In this document: positions 25,569 to 34,796 of the stretch, one piece after another
Layout of the letters: each line of letters begins with the position of its first letter
How positions within the stretch are numbered: the first letter of the stretch is position 1
Assembly: GCA_030611385.1 (NCBI GenBank)
Contig: JAUWPV010000016.1
Coordinates: 1-36,113 of the forward strand
Source of the DNA: Bacillota bacterium
Lineage (GTDB): Bacteria; Bacillota; Dethiobacteria; DTU022
Length of the DNA stretch: 36,113 nt
Direction: 5' to 3'
Notes under the pieces: model-generated
Database searches by the model: none
What the model saw: the letters and a program-made list of their open reading frames with translations, nothing else
What the model was told of the DNA's origin: nothing
Program-made: the position numbers and the translations under genes

Positions 25569-26296
25569 TTAACAACAACCGCAAAAGCTATGACGCCATA
25601 CTGGTCGATTTAGACGGCACCCTGATTGATCTCGACCTGAATAAGTTTATACCGGCTTATGTCGATGCACTGGCCAAAAGATTTACCGGACGCGTCGATC
25701 ATGTCGATTTTATCCGCCATCTTTTACAGGCAACTTCGATCATGGTCAAAAACAGAGATCCGCACAAAAAGAATAAAGTCGTTTTTTACGAAGAGTTCTG
25801 CAGCCGAATCGGTTATTCTTTTGAGGAAATTGAGCCGGTTATCGATGACTTCTACCGTAAAGATTTCCCGAATCTAAGCTGCTGGGGCCAGGAACTGCCC
25901 TTTGCCCGTTCAGTAGTTGAAACCGCACAGAAGAAAAACCTGCCCCTCATCCTGGCAACCAATCCGCTTTTTCCGCTGGCGGCTGTTCTCCATCGCCTGA
26001 CCTGGGCCGGGTTGAATTCTGATGATTTCAAGCTTATAACAACAATGGATAACATGCATTATTGTAAACCAAATCCGGATTACTACCTGGAAATTTCACA
26101 GAAAATCGACTGTCCTCCGGAACGCTGCCTGATGGCCGGAAATGACACGCTGGAAGACTTAATTGCCGCCAAAGTGGGGATGAATACATTCCTGGTTGAA
26201 GACTTTATTCTGCACCGCGCCGGCATAGAACTGGTCAGTAATTACCGGGGAAGCCTCGAAGATCTGGCCGCGTTTATCGAAAATATAGAACTATAG
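25565..26296 (+). CDS. HAD-superfamily hydrolase
   Basis: A 243-residue HAD phosphatase-like protein. Motif I is DLDGTL (nucleophile D15, acid D17), motif II is the Thr in ILATN, motif III the Lys in CKPNPDYY, and motif IV GNDTLED. A helical cap lies between motifs I and II, so it is a subtype I member. The substrate cannot be deduced. It is translationally coupled to the YlbF-family gene and converges on aroH; the 51 bases between hold only a weak inverted repeat and no clear terminator. Confidence 0.88.
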   Translation: MINNNRKSYDAILVDLDGTLIDLDLNKFIPAYVDALAKRFTGRVDHVDFIRHLLQATSIMVKNRDPHKKNKVVFYEEFCSRIGYSFEEIEPVIDDFYRKDFPNLSCWGQELPFARSVVETAQKKNLPLILATNPLFPLAAVLHRLTWAGLNSDDFKLITTMDNMHYCKPNPDYYLEISQKIDCPPERCLMAGNDTLEDLIAAKVGMNTFLVEDFILHRAGIELVSNYRGSLEDLAAFIENIEL

Positions 26297-26347
26297 AAAT
26301 ATCCATTCATAGGATAGATGGAATGTCTTTGAATATATCGAGGTTTT

Positions 26348-26713
26348 TTATAAGTCTTCTCTTAAAACAACAGCCCCTCTTAAGTAAACATGCCGTGTTT
26401 CTTCCTGGGCCCTTGTTGTATTAACAAGCAACAAAGCTCGGATACAACGGGGAAGAGATCCGGGTACATCAATTTCACAGGTGTCGAACAAGGGCACGTA
26501 AGTCCATCCGATTTGACGGGCAGCTTTCGCAGGAAAAACAGCATTTAGGTCTGCCGTCATACTGAAAACAACTGACGCAATATCTTCTTTCAGAATTGAA
26601 TTTTTTCTCAGCATTTCCTGTAGGAGTTCTTTTGTCGCCTCCAGAATTTCATGAGCATCATTGTCGGTTACATCAACAGCACCTCTGATACCCCTTACAC
26701 TTGTTCCCGACAT
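26348..26713 (-). CDS. aroH: Chorismate mutase, AroH type
   Basis: Monofunctional chorismate mutase of the B. subtilis AroH fold, converting chorismate to prephenate. At 121 residues, the active-site set is intact: R7 in VRGIRGA, E80 in CEIDVPG, R92 in CIRALL, Y110 in HVYLRG and R118. DLNAVFPAKAAR at 55-66 also matches the family. It is the last gene of the aro operon and supplies prephenate to both TyrA and PheA. It lies 33 bases after aroQ. The ribosome binding site (GGGGAG, 12 bases) is widely spaced. Confidence 0.95.
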   Translation of the reverse strand: MSGTSVRGIRGAVDVTDNDAHEILEATKELLQEMLRKNSILKEDIASVVFSMTADLNAVFPAKAARQIGWTYVPLFDTCEIDVPGSLPRCIRALLLVNTTRAQEETRHVYLRGAVVLREDL

Positions 26714-26746
26714 TACTTTAACACACTCCCCAAATTACAAACTTTT

Positions 26747-27196
26747 TCAGCGATCACAATAATTGACCAGAGCCCTTAAGGCCAGATAATAACTCAGCGG
26801 TCCAAAGCCGCATATCTGCCCCTGGACTACAGGCGCAATTACAGAGCGGTGGCGAAACTCCTCCCGTGCGTAGATATTGGAGAGATGCACTTCCACTGCC
26901 GGAATGTCAACCCCGGCCAGGGCATCCCGCAAGGCAATGCTATAATGGGAAAACGCACCGGGATTAATGATAATCCCCTGATAATTCCCAACCGCTCCGT
27001 GAATTCGATCCAGCAGATCACCTTCACTGTTAGATTGATAACATTCTACTATTACACCCAATTTCTCCGCTTCCGTATGGAGCAAACCATTCAGTTCTTC
27101 CAGACTCAGGTTACCATAAATCTCTACCTCTCGATTACCCAGCAAGTTCAGGTTTGGTCCATGCAGCACCAAAAAGCTTCTCTTTTCGCTATCCAT
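26747..27196 (-). CDS. aroQ: Type II 3-dehydroquinate dehydratase
   Basis: Converts 3-dehydroquinate to 3-dehydroshikimate. The 149-residue protein shows the type II signature [18 protein letters not shown] (residues 11-28, catalytic Y27 and R22), the NPGAFSHYS segment and VEVHLSN with H104. Type II enzymes form dodecamers. GGAGGGG precedes the ATG. It sits between aroK and aroH in the operon. Confidence 0.97.
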   Translation of the reverse strand: MDSEKRSFLVLHGPNLNLLGNREVEIYGNLSLEELNGLLHTEAEKLGVIVECYQSNSEGDLLDRIHGAVGNYQGIIINPGAFSHYSIALRDALAGVDIPAVEVHLSNIYAREEFRHRSVIAPVVQGQICGFGPLSYYLALRALVNYCDR

Positions 27197-27240
27197 TCAG
27201 ACACCCCTCCATAAAAAACCGCTATTTTAAAATTCCCATA

Positions 27241-27774
27241 CTATAGCCTCAGATCCTTAAGAGCGTTAATGATTTCCAGCGCACTTTCCGACAAGGTTTT
27301 CCCGGCGGTCTTCAGGCATATATCTGCCTGAAGATAGAAAGGCTTTCTCTTTTGCAGCAGTTCCTCAATTTCTTTAAGGGGATTCTCCACCTGCAAAAGA
27401 GGCCTGTCATTCATTCCCTTTACTCTGCTGTAAACCTCTTCCGCAGAAACATCCAGAAAGATGATAATCCCATTTTCCCGTAAAGCATTGAGATTTTCAG
27501 GCCTCAGCACAGCACCGCCACCAGTAGAGACCACACAGCTTCCCGGCATTTTTTTGCCCAGGAGCTCCAGTACTTCAGATTCCCAGCTGCGGAAATAATC
27601 TTCGCCATGACACCTGAATATATCGCTTATGCTCATTCCCGCTAAGTCGGCTATAATTTCGTCAGAGTCAAAAAAATCAATTTTTAAGAACCGGGCCAGT
27701 TTTTTGCCCACGCTCGTCTTCCCGGAACCCATGAAGCCCGTCAGGATAATATTCCTCTTCAGTTGAAATGACAT
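27241..27774 (-). CDS. aroK: Shikimate kinase
   Basis: Phosphorylates shikimate to shikimate 3-phosphate with ATP. The Walker A motif GFMGSGKT is at residues 13-20, followed by the shikimate-binding FFDSDE, the GGGAVLR segment around residue 85 and the lid region NDRPLL. It has 177 residues, normal for the family. GAGGT lies 8 bases before the ATG. It follows aroE by 76 bases with no visible promoter. Confidence 0.96.
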   Translation of the reverse strand: MSFQLKRNIILTGFMGSGKTSVGKKLARFLKIDFFDSDEIIADLAGMSISDIFRCHGEDYFRSWESEVLELLGKKMPGSCVVSTGGGAVLRPENLNALRENGIIIFLDVSAEEVYSRVKGMNDRPLLQVENPLKEIEELLQKRKPFYLQADICLKTAGKTLSESALEIINALKDLRL

Positions 27775-27850
27775 AATGCCAGACCTCGCATCACATTTCC
27801 AGGCAAAGGAAGCATGGGGACGATTCGCTTACTTCCTTACGTCTGAGATG

Positions 27851-28741
27851 TTAACATGCATTATTTAAGGCATTTTGGAGAGCTTCTTTCATAATCTGTG
27901 ACGGCGCTTCTTCTCCGGTAAAAATTTCAAACGCTTTTATTCCCTGTCCCAAAAGCATATCCAGCCCATTTATGGCCAGGATACCTTTATTCTCAGCCCA
28001 TTTACCAAATGGAGTTTGTAGGGGACTATAGCGCAGATCAATCGCCGCCCGGCATCCTTGCAGGTTCTGCATGGCCAAATAGCCTAGTTCCACTGGATCC
28101 TCGCTCAACGCGTTTATAATCAAAACTGAATTTCCAATATTCTCCTGCCTAAAATTCTTTTCCAGCTTTGCAATCTTTACCTTCCCTGCGTGAAAAATAC
28201 CACCCCGCATTAAAAGAGAGGCAAGTTCTTCAGCCCTGGCAGTGGTACGATTGGCAATAACCAGTGACTCAAACCCTGCTTTGGCCAGGGCCAGGGAAAC
28301 AGCTCGGGCAGCTCCTCCGGCTCCCAACAGGAGGGCCTCCTTCAACAGAAAGGCATTTCCAAGGTTGTTTTGCAGCAGGTAAAGAAAACCGTCAACATCG
28401 GTATTATAACCGACCATCCTGTCTTTCTCATTCTTGATGGTATTGACTGCTTTCAAAAAATCGGCTTCCGGAGCAAGTTCGTCCATATATGGGATTACCG
28501 CTTCCTTATGCGGAGCCGTCACATTCACACCCTTAAATCCCAAAAAAGCGATGGCCCTGACCGCAGCCGGCAAATCATCTTTGCTCACGCGGAATGGAAG
28601 GTAGCAAAGATTGAGCCCCTTTTCCCTGAAGGCGGCATTATGTATGGTGGGAGAAAAAGAGTGACTGACTGGATCTCCAAAAAGACCCACCACTTTTGTT
28701 TCACCGTTAATAAATGTCTTCTTGCTATTCTCTATAAACAT
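27851..28741 (-). CDS. aroE: Shikimate dehydrogenase
   Basis: NADPH-dependent reduction of 3-dehydroshikimate to shikimate. The N-terminal substrate domain includes DPVSHSFSPTIHN and VTAPHKEAV (catalytic Lys), with NTDVDGF supplying the partner Asp. The Rossmann domain has GAGGAARAV and NRTTARAEEL. The ATG at 28741 (296 residues) has AGGGG 7 bases upstream and starts 16 bases after aroB ends. An in-frame start at 28804 would run back into aroB and add 21 unrelated residues. Confidence 0.96.
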   Translation of the reverse strand: MFIENSKKTFINGETKVVGLFGDPVSHSFSPTIHNAAFREKGLNLCYLPFRVSKDDLPAAVRAIAFLGFKGVNVTAPHKEAVIPYMDELAPEADFLKAVNTIKNEKDRMVGYNTDVDGFLYLLQNNLGNAFLLKEALLLGAGGAARAVSLALAKAGFESLVIANRTTARAEELASLLMRGGIFHAGKVKIAKLEKNFRQENIGNSVLIINALSEDPVELGYLAMQNLQGCRAAIDLRYSPLQTPFGKWAENKGILAINGLDMLLGQGIKAFEIFTGEEAPSQIMKEALQNALNNAC

Positions 28742-28757
28742 TTTATTACCCCTTGCC

Positions 28758-29873
28758 TTACAAAAGTTCCCCGCGCTGGTATTCTTCAATAACTTGTTCC
28801 ACAAAACGGGAAGGAGGCGCTTGGTACATCTCTACCCTGCCCAAAGTGGTTGGAAGCACAAAATTTAATTCACCAGATTCTTTCTTTTTATCAAAGTATA
28901 ACGCTTCCACGATGGTATCACGCTTCAATCCCTGCAGGGGAGGAGGTGGCTTGAGCTGTGTAAGAAGATCTCTGATCCGAAGCTCAGAAGCCTGATCCAG
29001 GATCTTTAACAATACCGCCAGCCTGGCTGCCATAACCATTCCACAGGCCACCGCTTCTCCGTGAAGGTAATACGTATAACCGGATGCTGCTTCCAGAGCA
29101 TGGCCATATGTATGCCCGAAATTTAAGATACGACGCAGGTTTTTCTCCCTCTCATCACGGCAGACTATCTTCCCTTTTATGAGAACGGCCCGGGCAATGC
29201 ACTTTAAAAGCCAGGGATTGTCCACATCCAGAAACAGACCCCGGGAAGAAGCCTTCTTACTGAAGGATTCCAAGCGCTCAAAAAGTTTTTTATCCCAAAT
29301 AACCCCGTATTTAATAAGCTCCGCCAGACCGGCGTTAAATTCCCGTATTGGCAAGGTATTAAGGGTATCCAGATCGCTTACAACAAGTTCCGGCTGGTAA
29401 AAAGCACCGATGAGGTTTTTCCCCAGGGGGTGATTTACAGCCACTTTTCCTCCGATACTGCTGTCCACCATGGCCAATAACGTTGTGGGCACCTGGACAA
29501 AGGGAACGCCCCTTAAATAGGTCGCGGCCACAAATCCGGCCAGGTCTCCGGTCACGCCACCCCCCAGGGCTACAATGGCTGAATGCCTGTCCAGGCCCTC
29601 TTGAAGGGCCCGTGTATAAAGGACTGAAGCTGCTGTTAAAGATTTATCTTTCTCTCCCCCAGCCAGCACTTCAAGGGATGGTTTAAAACCGGCACGCCGC
29701 AGACTCTCCAAACATCTATTGCCATAATATGGTGAAACATTCCGATCGCTTATCACCAACATGGAACAGGCTGGTAAATATTCGGAAATTACTGAACCAA
29801 TTTTATCGATCATTCCTCTGCCCAAGTAAACGGGATAGGCTTTTTGTTCTGTTTTTAAGTTAATTTTCAGCAT
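28758..29873 (-). CDS. aroB: 3-Dehydroquinate synthase
   Basis: Converts DAHP to 3-dehydroquinate using NAD and a divalent metal. The 371-residue protein has the NAD-binding GGGVTGDLAGFVAATYLRG, the VPTTLLAMVDSSIGGK segment and the metal-binding FGHTYGHALE with a later HGEAVACGM. Length is typical. GGGAAAT precedes the ATG, and the gene starts 20 bases after the aroC stop. Confidence 0.97.
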   Translation of the reverse strand: MLKINLKTEQKAYPVYLGRGMIDKIGSVISEYLPACSMLVISDRNVSPYYGNRCLESLRRAGFKPSLEVLAGGEKDKSLTAASVLYTRALQEGLDRHSAIVALGGGVTGDLAGFVAATYLRGVPFVQVPTTLLAMVDSSIGGKVAVNHPLGKNLIGAFYQPELVVSDLDTLNTLPIREFNAGLAELIKYGVIWDKKLFERLESFSKKASSRGLFLDVDNPWLLKCIARAVLIKGKIVCRDEREKNLRRILNFGHTYGHALEAASGYTYYLHGEAVACGMVMAARLAVLLKILDQASELRIRDLLTQLKPPPPLQGLKRDTIVEALYFDKKKESGELNFVLPTTLGRVEMYQAPPSRFVEQVIEEYQRGELL

Positions 29874-29893
29874 CGGTATTTCCCTTATCTATT

Positions 29894-31075
29894 CTATATT
29901 TTTATTTCCCCAAGGTAGTCTTTGACCAGGTTCATATAACTCTGCCAGGCCATTTCCACTTCGGTCATGGAGTCTCCTGAAAACTTTTCCATAAAGGCCT
30001 TCCCGATCTCCCAATTAACAACAGCTTCTCCCACCACTGAAGCGGCAGGGACAGCGCAAACATCCGAGCGTTCCACTACAGCGTCCCTGATCTTCCCCGT
30101 AGCCAGGTCTATGCTGGACAGGGCCTTCGTTAAAGTAGGTATGGGTTTCATGGCCGCTCTTAAAACAATAACCTCTCCGTTTGTAATCCCACCTTCAAGT
30201 CCTCCGGCATTGTTCGAAGTCCGGCGAATCTTTTTATTCTCATCCAATACGATGGGATCGTGGACCAGAGAGCCGGGTTTTCCGGCAGCCTCAAAGCCCA
30301 AGCCTATCGCAACACCCTTTATACCGGGAATACTCATTAACGCCCCGGCCAACCGGCCATCCAGGCGCCTGTCCCAGTGGACGTGGCTCCCGATCCCCGG
30401 TGGAAGCCCTTCGACAATGACTTCGAAAACTCCACCCAGGGTATCTCCCCTCTCCCTGGCCTGGTCAACCCTTTCCCGCATCAATTGCTCCGCTTCTTTA
30501 TCAAGACAATAGAAAAGAGAGTCAGCTGTTTTTTCTTTGATTACACCAGCATTTAATTCCAGGCCTCGCGAAGAAGCCTGCACATCACCCACGGCAACAA
30601 CAAAACCGGCACTGACAATTTTAAAATGCGCCAACAATAAAGAAGCGATACTACCGACAGCCACACGAACAGCAGTCTCCCTGGCGCTGGCGCGCTCCAA
30701 CACATTACGAAGATCGCGTTGTAAATATTTTATACCCCCAGCCAGATCGGCATGCCCCGGACGGGGGCTGGTTACCTTTCTTTCCCCTGTTTCATCCAGC
30801 GGGTCTGTTGACATCACCTTTTGCCAGTTCAACCAATCCCTGTTTTCAATCATCAGGGAAAGAGGGCTGCCTGTAGTCTTCCCAAACCGAACACCAGAGA
30901 GAATTTTAAGACGGTCTTTCTCAATAGACATGCGCCCTCCCCGGCCATAACCTCCCTGGCGTCTGGCCAACTGCTGGTTAAGATAATCTTCTTTTATAAT
31001 CAAACCTGCCGGCAGTCCTTCAATAATACCCAGCAGTGAAGGACCATGAGACTCACCTGCTGATAAATAACGCAT
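29894..31075 (-). CDS. aroC: Chorismate synthase
   Basis: FMN-dependent formation of chorismate from EPSP. The 393-residue protein starts with the family motif GESHGPSLLGIIEGLPAG and contains RPGHADL near residue 105, the ASARETA segment, and the C-terminal RSDVCAVPAASVV. Length fits the Bacillota type. The ribosome binding site is poor (only TAGAG before the ATG), so translation may depend on coupling within the operon. Confidence 0.97.
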   Translation of the reverse strand: MRYLSAGESHGPSLLGIIEGLPAGLIIKEDYLNQQLARRQGGYGRGGRMSIEKDRLKILSGVRFGKTTGSPLSLMIENRDWLNWQKVMSTDPLDETGERKVTSPRPGHADLAGGIKYLQRDLRNVLERASARETAVRVAVGSIASLLLAHFKIVSAGFVVAVGDVQASSRGLELNAGVIKEKTADSLFYCLDKEAEQLMRERVDQARERGDTLGGVFEVIVEGLPPGIGSHVHWDRRLDGRLAGALMSIPGIKGVAIGLGFEAAGKPGSLVHDPIVLDENKKIRRTSNNAGGLEGGITNGEVIVLRAAMKPIPTLTKALSSIDLATGKIRDAVVERSDVCAVPAASVVGEAVVNWEIGKAFMEKFSGDSMTEVEMAWQSYMNLVKDYLGEIKI

Positions 31076-31139
31076 CTCTATAAGACAGGATTTTTTTAAC
31101 GTTCCCAGTCAATCGCTAAAACTCCTGTCGTTCCCCTCC

Positions 31140-32426
31140 TTAAGAAGTTGTTTTTTTTAATAGTTCAAAAAAACCGGGAAATGAAATCTGTACAGTTTCA
31201 ACTCCCTGGATAACAGTTTCGCCCCTGGCAAAAAGTGCTGCGACAGCCAACGACATGGCAATGCGATGATCACCCTGACTTGAACAGCAGGCACCGCTTA
31301 TCCCAGACTTTCCCCTGATGATTAAACCATCAGGAAGCTCCTCGATAAAAGCTCCCATTTTTCTCAGCTCAAGTGTTAAGACGTTTAAGCGATCAGTTTC
31401 TTTAAAACGCAATTCCCCGGCACCTTTGATAACCGTTTCACCTTCAGCAAAAAGTGCGGCAACAGCTAAAACAGGGATTTCATCTACCAGGCGCGGGATC
31501 ATGGCAGCGTTAATCTCTACCCCTTTTAAGGGAGCGCCGCCTTTAATGAAGAGGTCGGCTACCGGCTCGTAATTATATTCTCTTTCATTTAAAATTATCA
31601 CATCGGCCCCCATCTCTTTCAGCACATCCAGTATTCCGGTTCTGGTAGGGTTAATGCCTACTTCTTCAATTAAAAGTTCCCCTCTTGGAGCCAGTGCCGC
31701 CGCTATCAGAAAGAAGGATGCTGATGATATGTCTCCAGGTATTTGAATCTCCCGGGCCTGTAAGGTAAGGGGAGTTTCAAACAGAATCCGCTCATTATCT
31801 CTTTTTATCCTGCCTCCCAAATATTTGATCATTCTCTCTGTGTGATCCCTGGAATAAAATGGGTCAATTATTTCTGTCGTACCATTAGTGTAAAGGGCCG
31901 CCAGCAGGAGGGCTGATTTAAGTTGGGCGCTGCCTACCGGCAAAGTATAGCGAAGAGGGGCCAGGTTCCCACCCCGGACATACAGCGGCAATAGAGTGCC
32001 GCCGCCGCGCCCATCCAGAAAAGCGCCCATCTCTTTCAGAGGCTCAGTTACTCTTCCCATCGGCCTTTTTCTTAAAGAATTATCTCCGGTTAATGTTGAA
32101 AAAAATGGCTGCCCGGCCAGTAATCCCAAAAGAAGACGAGCGGTAGTACCAGAGTTTCCTGCATCCAGAAAATTATCTGGTTCTCTTAAGCCTCGCAAAC
32201 CCTTTCCCTTTACCGTTAACCTGTTCCAATCGCCATTAAATTCAACACCTAATCCCTGCAGGCATTTATATGTGCTCAAAGGGTCTTCGGCTTCCAGAAG
32301 GCCTTCTATCTCCACTGTCCCTTCCACAAGGGAAGAAAATATTAATGCCCGGTGGGAAATGGATTTGTCACCCGGCACCCTGATTTGGCCTAACATTTTT
32401 TCGCATGGTTCTATAGTTATATCCAT
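31140..32426 (-). CDS. aroA: EPSP synthase (3-phosphoshikimate 1-carboxyvinyltransferase)
   Basis: Joins shikimate 3-phosphate and PEP to make EPSP. The 428-residue protein has the PEP/S3P-binding start PGDKSISHRALIFSSL, GNSGTTARLLLG (around residue 90), and LRFKETDRL in the second domain. Two-domain length is normal. The GNSGTTARLL loop has Thr-Thr rather than the GNAGTAMRPL of the glyphosate-sensitive class, suggesting a class II-like enzyme. GAGGAAGG precedes the ATG. Confidence 0.97.
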   Translation of the reverse strand: MDITIEPCEKMLGQIRVPGDKSISHRALIFSSLVEGTVEIEGLLEAEDPLSTYKCLQGLGVEFNGDWNRLTVKGKGLRGLREPDNFLDAGNSGTTARLLLGLLAGQPFFSTLTGDNSLRKRPMGRVTEPLKEMGAFLDGRGGGTLLPLYVRGGNLAPLRYTLPVGSAQLKSALLLAALYTNGTTEIIDPFYSRDHTERMIKYLGGRIKRDNERILFETPLTLQAREIQIPGDISSASFFLIAAALAPRGELLIEEVGINPTRTGILDVLKEMGADVIILNEREYNYEPVADLFIKGGAPLKGVEINAAMIPRLVDEIPVLAVAALFAEGETVIKGAGELRFKETDRLNVLTLELRKMGAFIEELPDGLIIRGKSGISGACCSSQGDHRIAMSLAVAALFARGETVIQGVETVQISFPGFFELLKKTTS

Positions 32427-32486
32427 TTTTTCAACCTTCCTCTTCTATTCCCATCCACAGCTTTTGCGATACTCTTATCCCATTTA

Positions 32487-33374
32487 TTACTGAAGGGAAC
32501 GTCGTACTAAACCGGCTTTTATCAATATATCCTTGGCTTCTTTTTCATCCTCATTTTCCAAATAACCTTGCAGTAAATGTAATTCTTCCATAAATATTTC
32601 CAGTGAATCTCTTAAAAATTTCTTATTAGTAGTAAAAATATCATACCACACGGACGGTTCGCTCATGGCAATACGAGTAGTATCTTTAAACCCTTTGCCG
32701 GCAAGCGTAAGCAGCAGATCCTGATCTTGACCAGATTTTTGCAGAGTATTAACGAGAGCAACCGCGACCATCTGGGGAAGGTGACTGACCAGAGCTGTAA
32801 ACCGGTCGTGCTCTTCCGGTTCCAGAATTAATGGACGGGCCTTCACAGCATGAATCATATCCTGCAGTTTTTCCAGTTCTCTTTCCGAGGTATACCGGGT
32901 GGGAGTTAACAAATAAATGGCATTCTCCAGCAGGGTGGAATCGGCTGCGGCAATTCCCGCCTTCTCTGAACCAGCCATAGGATGCCCCCCTATACCCATT
33001 ACTCCTGAAGGCAACACATTTTCCATGGTCTCAACGATTCTTTGCTTTGTACTTCCTACATCTGTTACCAGTGCGCCCTTTTTTAGAAAAGATGAAATCT
33101 CACTCAGCATTTTCACAATCTGCACTATAGGCATGGCCAGGATAACCAGTTCTGCATCATCAAGGGCTGCTGCCAAGTCTCCTGTCTTATCTACAGCCCC
33201 CCGCTCCCTGGCCGCTGCCATGACTGTAGAATTAATATCGTGCCCCCAGCGCTCTTCCACAACATTATACTTACCCAGAGCCAGACCCAGCGAGCCTCCC
33301 ATAAGACCAAGGCCGATGATACAGCCCTTTTTAAATAACGGTTTATTACAAGGTACGGCCAACTGTCTCTGCAA
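32487..33374 (-). CDS. tyrA: Prephenate dehydrogenase TyrA
   Basis: NAD(P)-dependent oxidative decarboxylation of prephenate to 4-hydroxyphenylpyruvate, committing to tyrosine. GLGLMGGSLG (21-30) is the nucleotide-binding loop, and GGHPMAGSEKAG carries the catalytic His. The helical C-terminal dimer domain is present and no ACT domain follows (295 residues). The start is unclear: the TTG at 33374 lies immediately after AAAGGAG with no spacer, while the TTG at 33362 is 12 bases away. Either way the gene overlaps the end of aroF and its ribosome binding site lies inside aroF. Confidence 0.94.
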   Translation of the reverse strand: MQRQLAVPCNKPLFKKGCIIGLGLMGGSLGLALGKYNVVEERWGHDINSTVMAAARERGAVDKTGDLAAALDDAELVILAMPIVQIVKMLSEISSFLKKGALVTDVGSTKQRIVETMENVLPSGVMGIGGHPMAGSEKAGIAAADSTLLENAIYLLTPTRYTSERELEKLQDMIHAVKARPLILEPEEHDRFTALVSHLPQMVAVALVNTLQKSGQDQDLLLTLAGKGFKDTTRIAMSEPSVWYDIFTTNKKFLRDSLEIFMEELHLLQGYLENEDEKEAKDILIKAGLVRRSLQ

Positions 33375-34362
33375 CTCCTTTCAATGAACCAACCATCTGT
33401 GAATATTTTTCCGGAATTAGCGATTGGGAACCATCACAAAGCGCCTCTTTCGGCGTATTATGCACTTCTACCATGAGCCCATCTGCACCGGCTGCTACCG
33501 CAGCAAGGCTCATGGGAGCAATCAATTTCCACCTTCCGGTACCATGGCTGGGGTCAACAAATATTGGCAAATGGCTTAACTCTTTTATGATCGGGACAGC
33601 ACTGATATCTAATGTATTACGGGTATAAGTTGTTTCGAAAGTTCGTATTCCTCTTTCACAGAGGATCACCCGCTTATTCCCCTGGCTGAGGAGATACTCT
33701 GCGGCCATTAACCACTCTTCAATAGTTGCCGACATCCCCCTCTTTACTAAAACCGGTTTATTCAACTGCCCCAGTTCTGTCAGCAGCTTATAATTTTGCA
33801 TATTCCGTGCACCTACTTGGACAATATCCGCATAGCGGGCAACAATTTCAACGTTATGTTGGTCCATCACTTCTGTTACGATGGGTAACCCGGTTATATC
33901 CCTGGCTTCGGCCATAATTTTCAAGCCTTCTTCTTCCAGGCCTTGAAAGGCGTAAGGAGAAGTACGGGGCTTATAAGCCCCCCCTCGCAGAATATCCGCC
34001 CCGCCTGCTTTTACAGCTTCAGCGGCTTGAAGATATGATTCCCTTCCCTCAACGGCACATGGCCCGGCTATGAGAATCACTTTCCCACCACCTATTTCAA
34101 CATCTCCGACTTTAAAGACAGTCTTTTCCTTTTTGAACTCCCTGCTTACCAACAAAAAAGGAGGAGAATCAAGGGTTACTTTCTCTACGAAAGACAGGGC
34201 CTCCAAGAACTTTTTAAATTCTTCATTGGAGGAACCGATCGCGCCCAAAATAGTATTGGTTTCACCAATTGAGCGGTAAACACTATAGCCAAGATTTTTA
34301 ATCCACGTCTCTACCTCCAGAATTTCTTCTTCATTGGCGCCTGAATTCATATTAACTAGCAT
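33346..34362 (-). CDS. aroF: DAHP synthase, AroF (type I-beta) with N-terminal regulatory domain
   Basis: First step of the shikimate pathway, condensing PEP and erythrose 4-phosphate. The 338 residues consist of an N-terminal ferredoxin-like domain (about 1-70), which in this family mediates allosteric inhibition, and a TIM barrel with IAGPCAVEG, LRGGAYKPRTSPYAFQG, VLVKRGMSATIEEW and DPSHGTGR. AAGGAGG lies 7 bases before the ATG. It is the first gene after the Tyr T-box, so both enzyme activity and transcription may be controlled by tyrosine supply. Confidence 0.97.
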   Translation of the reverse strand: MLVNMNSGANEEEILEVETWIKNLGYSVYRSIGETNTILGAIGSSNEEFKKFLEALSFVEKVTLDSPPFLLVSREFKKEKTVFKVGDVEIGGGKVILIAGPCAVEGRESYLQAAEAVKAGGADILRGGAYKPRTSPYAFQGLEEEGLKIMAEARDITGLPIVTEVMDQHNVEIVARYADIVQVGARNMQNYKLLTELGQLNKPVLVKRGMSATIEEWLMAAEYLLSQGNKRVILCERGIRTFETTYTRNTLDISAVPIIKELSHLPIFVDPSHGTGRWKLIAPMSLAAVAAGADGLMVEVHNTPKEALCDGSQSLIPEKYSQMVGSLKGVAETVGRTL

Positions 34363-34419
34363 AACAATTCCTCCTTACATTTTATAAATCAATTTTTTAA
34401 AACAGCACCCCTTATAAAA

Positions 34420-34706
34420 TAAAAAAACCCCTATCCCTATAGGGACGGAAGTTTTATCTTCACGCGGTACCACCCTAGTTGAACACATAGTGTCCCACTC
34501 TTATCGAGGTACGGGCCAAAAGCATCCAGCCTTATACCTCCTTCCTTTTAACGGTGGAAGTTTCCGGCAAAGTCTACTGACCGTTAACAACTGATCGGCT
34601 TTCGGTTTGCTTCTCAGGAGTGTATTTCAGTAATTTGGGATACCGGGTCGCATCAACCCCCGGCTCTCTGAAATCCATTTATTACCTACTCTTCTCCGTC
34701 ATCGCT
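34420..34706 (-). promoter_or_regulatory. Tyrosine T-box leader of the aro operon
   Basis: The T-box core AGGGTGGTACCGCGTG is at 34476-34461 on the minus strand. It is followed by a CCC-TATA-GGG centred terminator hairpin and a seven-T run ending at 34421. Stem I opens at about 34705 with GCGATGACGGAG and AGTA, and GGAG pairs with CTCC to close the specifier loop. The codon read there is TAC (34624-34622), followed by A, in exactly the same position as GGC in the glyQ leader, so the sensed tRNA is tRNA-Tyr. The leader governs the nine-gene aromatic operon. Confidence 0.93.
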
Positions 34707-34796
34707 ATACTATTATTTTCTTCTATTGATCGATTTTTATCCGACTCTTCAGTCTTTCCTTTTTCAGTGTCTTTGAGTTTATTTAAATTAACAGTA

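Noticed and set aside
26297-26347. Bidirectional terminator between the HAD gene and aroH
   Set aside because: Only five-pair stems with 11-12 base loops can be formed, without a proper T-run next to them on either strand.
28742-28804. Extended aroE start at 28804
   Set aside because: It would overlap aroB and add 21 residues not typical of the family, while the ATG at 28741 has a good ribosome binding site.
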